Shown: in pieces, positions 6,755-11,057 of the stretch
Layout: each line of letters opens with the position of its first letter
Numbering within the stretch: position 1 is the first letter of the stretch
From: Desulfobacteraceae bacterium
GTDB lineage: Bacteria > Desulfobacterota > Desulfobacteria > Desulfobacterales > UBA11574
DNA length: 11,057 bases
Direction of reading: 5' to 3'
NCBI GenBank assembly: GCA_029857875.1
Contig: JAOUGB010000034.1
Location: 1 to 11,057 of the forward strand
The notes under the pieces: generated by a model
The model's input: the letters and a program-made list of their open reading frames with translations, nothing else
Told to the model about the DNA's origin: nothing
Databases searched by the model: none
Translations under genes and position numbers: made by a program

Positions 6755-7366
6755 GTGAAAATGATGAGCAACAACTACGCTAAAATTGTTCAGGATAATC
6801 TTAAAAAACTATACGAGAATCTTCCGGGGGATCTTGCCGGGGCTTTACCCGCACAGCAGAATGGCGATTCATTTTTATTTGAAGCCTTTGGAGACACATG
6901 TGAGATTCGATCCGATGGCATCTTTTTAGGTGAAGTGCGGCAGACCGGCGTGATCGGAATTCTGATTTCCTTGTATGCATTGAATGCCAAACCCGAAACA
7001 TGTTTGATAGAACCGCTGAAAGCCTTTAAGGATCTTCCCAACAGCATGCCGTATGCCGGTGCTTTTGTCACCCATACCCAGCAGATTCTGGTGCCGCATG
7101 TTGAAAACATCGAAAGATTGAGCAACCGGATCATTGAAATCCTAAAAGGCTGCAAAGCCCCTGCCGGTATCGGTGGTGATTTTTCATTTATGGTTTACCC
7201 GCTTCCGAAAATTGCCCTTTGCTATATTTTTTATGAAGCAGATGAAGATTTTCCGGCTTCTGTCACCTGCCTTTATTCAAACAACGCCCTTTCATTTTTA
7301 CCCATCGACGCTCTGGCGGACGTAGGAGAGTATACCTCAAAAAAGATGCTCGATCTTATTGTCTAA
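6755..7366 (+). CDS. DUF3786 family protein
   Basis: 203 residues. The C-terminal part resembles the DUF3786 family: GGDFSFMVYPLPKIALCYIF (140-159), then the acidic EADEDFPASV (161-170) and a FLPIDALADVG segment (181-191). The middle part GVIGILISLYALNAKP (65-80) also fits. Function is unknown; the family is common in anaerobes such as Desulfobacterota. It has no signal peptide or clear membrane segment, and its cysteines (49, 83, 133, 156, 172) do not form a recognisable metal motif. Start choice is open: GTG at 6755 lies 9 nt after AAAGG, while ATG codons at 6761 and 6764 are too far from that SD. It is the only plus-strand gene in the window, with no operon partner, and no strong terminator follows it. 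Confidence 0.7.
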   Translation: MKMMSNNYAKIVQDNLKKLYENLPGDLAGALPAQQNGDSFLFEAFGDTCEIRSDGIFLGEVRQTGVIGILISLYALNAKPETCLIEPLKAFKDLPNSMPYAGAFVTHTQQILVPHVENIERLSNRIIEILKGCKAPAGIGGDFSFMVYPLPKIALCYIFYEADEDFPASVTCLYSNNALSFLPIDALADVGEYTSKKMLDLIV

Positions 7367-7435
7367 CCCTAAGTACATGTATTTTTAAATACGGTAACAT
7401 ATTTATATCTTGGTTTATTCATTCTATGCATGCAA

Positions 7436-7659
7436 AAGTTTAAAGTGCCTAAAGTGAACTAAAGTGCCTAAAGTTAAGGTATTCTATCAATTTTAATTAT
7501 AATTGATTGCGCTGAAAGCGCGTTCCTCAACCCTGGCCCAGACCGAGCACCGATACTTTGTACTCAAAAAGTTACGTTTGTAATGGTTCATAGGTCAGAT
7601 CAAGATATGAGCAATACGCACCAGGGCGGGCTTTAGCTCACTTTAGGCACTTCAAACTT
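7436..7659. repeat. Intergenic element bounded by a 29-bp inverted repeat
   Basis: Positions 7436-7464 and 7631-7659 are inverted repeats matching at 27 of 29 positions, enclosing 166 bp. The left arm contains the tandem motif CTAAAGTG; the right end carries three CTTCAAA units (7650-7670). Inside is a small hairpin GCGCT-GAA-AGCGC (7509-7521) and an AT-rich palindrome (7486-7507). The element lies between the ends of two convergent genes, in a 375-bp spacer without a credible ORF. It could be a MITE-like or dispersed repeat, or the two arms could pair in RNA to form a long stem. No clear target-site duplication was found. Confidence 0.5.
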
Positions 7660-7710
7660 CAAACTTCAAACTTTCGGACTTCAGCTTATACGGGATAGTT
7701 GTCTTTATAA

Positions 7711-7728
7711 AAATACGTCATCGTATTT
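7711..7728 (-). terminator. AT-rich hairpin, possible terminator of the rnc operon
   Basis: AAATACG (7711-7717) pairs perfectly with CGTATTT (7722-7728) around a 4-nt loop, 13 nt past the stop codon of the radical SAM gene. On the minus strand the descending arm ends in a T run (CGTATTTTTAT), as in an intrinsic terminator, but the stem is short and AT-rich. Confidence 0.4.
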
Positions 7729-7741
7729 ATGAATAAGAGCA

Positions 7742-8776
7742 CTAAGATATCGATAAACTGTCTTCCGCAAGGGAAGAGTCCGGGACAATTTTGAGGGATT
7801 GGAGTTGAAATGTTTTTTTCAATGTCTCCACGTTACTGTTTTTCATACCCCTCATTTTTGAAATGCTTTTGGGATGAACCTTTAGGGTAACCGTATTCCG
7901 GGAAACTGCCTTGTTTTCCATGATTGCTGTGGCCATATCCAAAAAGATTTTTGAATGGACCATATGACCAAATGCCGGATGATACGGCCCGGCCAAAACA
8001 GCGGCACCGCTGTCAAGATCTTCAGAAGCCTGAAGTCCCATACGGATCACCGGAATATTCTTTTTTTTGAAAAACAGGTAAAGTGTTTTGACATGAGCAA
8101 TGGATCGTTCAAGAGACCAGGGACGATACGTTCCATTTTCATACCACCTGGCAAGCAAACTGTTTTTAAGAACAATCGTTGGATATATCCTGACAAAATC
8201 AGGTTCAAGTTCGCCAATTCGGTATGCTGTGGATAGAGAACCGGCCTCATCTTCTTCCGGCAATCCCACCATCATTTGCAGGCCGATTTGATAGTGCCGG
8301 TCTTTTAACAGTGTCACCGCCCGTTGTGTATCAGAAGCAGAATGCCCCCGCCTGGCAATGGCCAGCACCCGATCATCCATGGACTGCGCGCCGATTTCAA
8401 AGGTTGTAACCGGATAATTCTTTATAATTTCAATCCGATCATGGTCAATGGTATCCGGTCGTGTGGAAAATCGAATGGCATCAATTTCTTTGTTCTTTAC
8501 AAATTTTGTCGAGACATTCAAAAGACGCTCGATATAATCTTTTTCCAGGCCTAAAAAATTTCCGCCGTAAAATGCAACCTGAACCGGCCGGCGATCATTT
8601 CCCTTATATTCGAGAAATTCAAGGATCTGTCGTTCTACGTTTTCGGGAGAAACAATATCACGCCTAACGCCGGTAACGGATGTCTGATTGCAGAAGACGC
8701 ATTGGTGCGGACACCCGGCATGGGGCAAAAAAATAGGAATAATGAAAGGGCGGCGGGTTGATATGGGATTAACCAT
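7742..8776 (-). CDS. Elp3-like radical SAM protein (no acetyltransferase domain)
   Basis: 344 residues. The 4Fe-4S/SAM cluster motif is C22-x3-C26-x2-C29 in HAGCPHQCVFCN (19-30). Further radical SAM landmarks are FYGGNF (69-74), STRPD (104-108), FEIGAQS (126-132) and MMVGLPEE (168-175). Overall it resembles the SAM-binding half of Elp3/COG1243 proteins but lacks their C-terminal GNAT acetyltransferase domain, so tRNA acetyltransferase activity is not expected; the substrate is unknown. Its ATG lies inside the last codons of rnc (8-nt overlap) without a good SD, implying translational coupling. A comparable radical SAM gene sits next to rnc in many Clostridia, so this is a recurrent pairing that suggests an RNA-related role. 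The C-terminal ~55 residues (290-344) show no motif I recognise. Confidence 0.85.
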   Translation of the reverse strand: MVNPISTRRPFIIPIFLPHAGCPHQCVFCNQTSVTGVRRDIVSPENVERQILEFLEYKGNDRRPVQVAFYGGNFLGLEKDYIERLLNVSTKFVKNKEIDAIRFSTRPDTIDHDRIEIIKNYPVTTFEIGAQSMDDRVLAIARRGHSASDTQRAVTLLKDRHYQIGLQMMVGLPEEDEAGSLSTAYRIGELEPDFVRIYPTIVLKNSLLARWYENGTYRPWSLERSIAHVKTLYLFFKKKNIPVIRMGLQASEDLDSGAAVLAGPYHPAFGHMVHSKIFLDMATAIMENKAVSRNTVTLKVHPKSISKMRGMKNSNVETLKKTFQLQSLKIVPDSSLAEDSLSIS

Positions 8777-9467
8777 CAGATTTCAAAAGTTCAAGGCCTT
8801 TTCTGGCGGCATCCTGTTCGGCAGCCTTCTTGCTTTTTCCGTCACCTTCCGCTTGAGTTTCTCCAACTTTCAGCCTCACACGAAAGGTTTTGTCATGATC
8901 CGGGCCGCTTTCATGAACAACGGTGTAAACCGGCATTTCCTGTTGTTTCATCTGGACAAGCTCTTGAACCTGGCTTTTGTAGTCATGATTCACCGTCGGC
9001 ATGACCTCTGAATCGAGTAAAAAAGAAAAATGGCTGTCAATAATTTTAAATGCCGCATCAAAACCGCCGTCCAGATAAACGGCTGCAATAACCGCTTCAA
9101 GGGTGTCTGCCAGGATCGATGATTTCTCCCATCCTTTTGTCTGGATCTCACCTTTGCCGAGCAGCAAATACGAACCCAGGTCCATATTTTGTGCGATGGA
9201 AGCCAGCTGAGATTCATTGACCAAATTGGCCCGCATTTTGGACAAATCGCCTTCCTTTAACTCCGGATAACGCTGCATTAGGATGTGTCCGACAACAAGA
9301 TTTAGTACCGCATCCCCTAAAAATTCAAGCCGCTCATTATCCTGAATATCCAGTTCGAGGTTCTCGTTTACAAAGGAACTGTGTCTGAGGGATTCAACAA
9401 GATAATCAGTATTTTTAAATTCATAACAAAGTTTTTGCTGTAATTCAGACAAGTCGATTTGTGACAT
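8769..9467 (-). CDS. rnc: Ribonuclease III
   Basis: 232 residues, normal for bacterial RNase III (226 in E. coli). It cleaves double-stranded RNA during rRNA maturation and mRNA turnover, as a homodimer using Mg2+. The endonuclease domain (about 5-150) carries the signature NERLEFLGD (44-52), with metal-binding E48 and D52, and a second acidic pair, D121 and E124, in ADTLEAVIAAVYLDGG (120-135). The dsRNA-binding domain is at about 160-230, starting DYKSQVQEL and ending with the basic KSKKAAEQDAARKGLELL helix (211-228). ATG is 4 nt after AGGA. It starts 28 nt after the PHP-domain gene and overlaps the radical SAM gene by 8 nt, so the three are likely one transcript. All key catalytic residues appear intact. 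Confidence 0.97.
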   Translation of the reverse strand: MSQIDLSELQQKLCYEFKNTDYLVESLRHSSFVNENLELDIQDNERLEFLGDAVLNLVVGHILMQRYPELKEGDLSKMRANLVNESQLASIAQNMDLGSYLLLGKGEIQTKGWEKSSILADTLEAVIAAVYLDGGFDAAFKIIDSHFSFLLDSEVMPTVNHDYKSQVQELVQMKQQEMPVYTVVHESGPDHDKTFRVRLKVGETQAEGDGKSKKAAEQDAARKGLELLKSDG

Positions 9468-9495
9468 TGGGTCCTCAACTTTCGCTCAATTGAGG

Positions 9496-10350
9496 TTATA
9501 AACTCGAAATGAGTTTTTCGTACAATTCATAAGGGACAAAGAAATCTCCTTTGCCGATCCCCATTTTTATTTCGGGTTTTATATCCCCGTGAAAATCCGT
9601 ACCACCGGTGATCAATAGGTTATAGTGACTGGCGAGCCGGGAGTAATATGCGATAAGATTCTTCGTGTGTTCCGGATAATAGACCTCAATTCCTTTCAAG
9701 CCCATTTCTGTCAACACGGCAATCAGATCTTCGATAATGTCATTTTCTTTAATGCCCAAAAGAAGTGGGTGAGCCAGGACAGGAATTCCTCCCGCGTTCA
9801 ATATGGCGTTTATGGTTTCTTCACATTCAAAACGAAATCGATCAACATAGGCTGGTTTGCCGTTTCCCAGATATTCGTCAAATGCCGCATTAATTGACTG
9901 AACATAGCCTTTTTCAACCATAAGTTGAGCAATGTGAGGTCTTCCCAGTTGACTGTCTCCGGCCAAATTCCTGACCTCGTCTAATGTAATTTCAATCCCA
10001 AAGCGAGAAAGCAGTTTAAGAATTTGGGGGTTTCGGCTCTTTCTTGAGTCTCTCAACTTTGAAAGTGTATGATTCAGGTCAGGATGATCCACATCCACGG
10101 CATAGCCTAAAATATGGAAACTTCCAGTGGGGGAAAAAGGCGGCGGCGGTTCGGAACTGATTTCAACACCGGTTAAAAATTTGACTGAAGGGGGAATTCC
10201 AAATGAAAGGACGTCTTTTGAACCGTCCAGTGTATCGTGGTCTGTTATTGCTATTGCTCCGAGATGGAGGTTTTGAGCCAGGGCAAGTATCTCTGACGGT
10301 GTCAGTGTCCCATCTGATGCGGTTGAATGAATATGAAGATCGATTCTCAC
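9496..10350 (-). CDS. PHP-domain phosphoesterase (TrpH/YciV-like)
   Basis: 284 residues from the chosen GTG. It has the set of metal ligands of the PHP family: DLHIHSTASDG (4-14) with H6, H8 and D13; ITDHDT (35-40) with D37 and H38; GVEIS with E63; FHILGY with H79; GRPHIA with H139; LAHP with H194; and GGTDFHG with D252 and H254. Such proteins hold a trinuclear metal site. Relatives act as nucleotide 3',5'-bisphosphate phosphatases or 5'-3' exonucleases on short RNA; the exact substrate here is inferred. Being next to rnc makes an RNA- or nucleotide-related role plausible. An in-frame TTG at 10368 would add six residues and overlap the preceding gene; GTG is preferred because family members usually begin MxxDLH. 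Neither start has a convincing SD, so coupling to the preceding gene is likely. Confidence 0.88.
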   Translation of the reverse strand: MRIDLHIHSTASDGTLTPSEILALAQNLHLGAIAITDHDTLDGSKDVLSFGIPPSVKFLTGVEISSEPPPPFSPTGSFHILGYAVDVDHPDLNHTLSKLRDSRKSRNPQILKLLSRFGIEITLDEVRNLAGDSQLGRPHIAQLMVEKGYVQSINAAFDEYLGNGKPAYVDRFRFECEETINAILNAGGIPVLAHPLLLGIKENDIIEDLIAVLTEMGLKGIEVYYPEHTKNLIAYYSRLASHYNLLITGGTDFHGDIKPEIKMGIGKGDFFVPYELYEKLISSL

Positions 10351-10357
10351 ATGCGTA

Positions 10358-10720
10358 TTATAACCCAAGGGCTTTTTCTAAAGCCTCTTCCTTGGTTTTG
10401 CAATCAATGCAATGCGTCGTAACCGGTCTGGCTTTAAGCCGTTTAACAGAAATGTCTTCACCGCACTTTTCACAAATTCCGAAGGTACCGTTTTCAATCC
10501 GATCCAATGCCTTTTTAATCTTTTTGATAAGTTTGTTTTCTCTATCCCTGATACGAAGCATGAAATTACGGTCTGACTCAAGGGAAGCACGGTCGGTCGG
10601 ATCCGGAAAATTTTCCTTGGGTGCTGTCATGCCTGAAACCGTGTTATCTGCATGGCTTAACAGCTCTTGGAGTCGGTCGTTTAAAAATTCTTTAAAATAT
10701 TCAATATCTTTCTTTTTCAT
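10358..10720 (-). CDS. DksA/TraR-family zinc-finger transcription factor
   Basis: 120 residues from the ATG at 10720, which lies 7 nt after AAGGG; an upstream in-frame TTG at 10738 overlaps this SD and is rejected. A long N-terminal coiled coil (about 1-75) contains DPTDRAS at 40-46, with D40 and D43 matching the two acidic coiled-coil-tip residues important in E. coli DksA. The C-terminal zinc finger has C83-x2-C86 and C104-x2-C107 (CEKCGE and HCIDC). E. coli DksA is longer (151 aa), lacking in this protein mainly at the N terminus. It should bind in the RNA polymerase secondary channel and alter initiation at stringently controlled promoters, probably with ppGpp; that is inference from the family. 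It is the first gene of the dksA-PHP-rnc-radical SAM cluster and ends 7 nt before the PHP start. Confidence 0.92.
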   Translation of the reverse strand: MKKKDIEYFKEFLNDRLQELLSHADNTVSGMTAPKENFPDPTDRASLESDRNFMLRIRDRENKLIKKIKKALDRIENGTFGICEKCGEDISVKRLKARPVTTHCIDCKTKEEALEKALGL

Positions 10721-10768
10721 GGTGTAACCCTTGGACAAAAAGACAACTTATTTTTTTTGTAAATCGGC

Positions 10769-10797
10769 AGAATACATTATGAAAAATATTATGTAAA
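10769..10797 (-). promoter_or_regulatory. Sigma-70-type promoter candidate for the dksA-like operon
   Basis: On the minus strand TTTACA (10797-10792, 5 of 6 consensus) and TATTCT (10774-10769, 4 of 6) are separated by 17 nt. They lie about 50 bp upstream of the ATG in a 134-bp AT-rich gap behind fabD. The gap and the promoter suggest that the cluster can be transcribed independently of fabD. Confidence 0.4.
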
Positions 10798-10854
10798 GCA
10801 TAAATTTGTTTTTTTTAACTACTTTTTAATAACAATGATATGATCCTGTTGAAA

Positions 10855-11057
10855 TTACGATGTTTCTTTCAAAAATCGCTCCAGCTCCTTCATGCTGTTG
10901 ACATTAAATATCTGACATGGATAATCCTTGGGCAGAATTTTTTTCAAGAGTCCGGTAAGGACCTTCCCGGGTCCTACTTCTACAAAGATTTCAATGTTTT
11001 CATCCATGAGCTTGCACATGGAATCGTACCACTTGACCGGGCTGCAAAGCTGGCGGG
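10855..11057 (-). CDS. fabD: Malonyl-CoA:ACP transacylase, C-terminal part (cut by window edge)
   Basis: Only the last 66 residues are in the window; the gene continues past its right edge. The motif FVEVGPGKVLTGLLKKI matches the conserved C-terminal EVGPGKVLTGL of FabD, and the preceding SPVKWYDSM fits the PVRW segment of the family. FabD loads malonate from CoA onto acyl carrier protein in fatty acid synthesis. The catalytic serine and histidine lie upstream and cannot be checked. The gene ends with TAA at 10857-10855; no clear terminator is seen between it and the dksA-like gene, only an AT-rich spacer. Confidence 0.9.
   Translation of the reverse strand, partial: RQLCSPVKWYDSMCKLMDENIEIFVEVGPGKVLTGLLKKILPKDYPCQIFNVNSMKELERFLKETS

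Noticed and set aside
7436..7670. CRISPR array
   Set aside because: The repeats are 7-8 nt tandem units without spacers, and the long arms are inverted rather than direct.
10203..10727. Plus-strand ORF of 174 codons
   Set aside because: Antisense to the PHP and DksA-like genes, both of which have complete active-site or zinc motifs.

Overview
The window reads like a chromosomal segment of a sulfate-reducing Desulfobacterota (Desulfobacterales-type) bacterium. The clues are lipoate-less GcvH-like proteins with cysteine motifs, a DUF3786 protein, a 120-residue DksA/TraR-type zinc-finger protein, a kinase/NtrC pair acting with sigma-54, moderately AT-rich DNA, and intergenic spacers full of short repeats. 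This placement is inferred from gene content, not from a marker gene.

Left half (1-6352, all genes on the minus strand). Read in the direction of transcription there is: a histidine kinase with an N-terminal Rossmann-like domain and a cysteine-bearing PAS domain (4790-6352); an NtrC-family sigma-54 activator (3246-4592); an archaemetzincin-type zinc protease (2657-3202); a 217-bp MITE-like element with 22-bp terminal inverted repeats bounded by TA (2409-2625); a palindrome that could be an activator site (2381-2403); a textbook -24/-12 sigma-54 promoter (2168-2183); and two tandem paralogues of a GcvH-like protein (969-2051 and 154-942) ending at a strong hairpin terminator (95-126). Both GcvH-like proteins lack the lipoyl lysine. 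The longer one carries an extra ~102-residue block holding two copies of a four-cysteine module, and the shorter one lacks exactly that block. The simplest reading is a redox- or NAD(H)-sensing two-component system that activates sigma-54 transcription of the GcvH-like operon. This is the most promising candidate here for an undescribed system.

Middle (6353-7741). A 402-bp spacer holds a weak promoter candidate for the kinase and a four-unit octamer repeat. Next comes a lone plus-strand DUF3786 gene (6755-7366). A 375-bp spacer follows, containing a 29-bp inverted repeat (27/29 matches) around 166 bp, with short tandem repeats at its edges.

Right half (7742-11057, all minus strand). This is a housekeeping run: the 3' end of fabD (malonyl-CoA:ACP transacylase), a DksA/TraR-family zinc-finger protein behind its own promoter candidate, a PHP-domain phosphoesterase, rnc (RNase III), and an Elp3-like radical SAM protein that overlaps rnc by 8 nt. 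The last four are tightly spaced and probably cotranscribed. No tRNA, rRNA, CRISPR array, transposase or prophage gene was seen.
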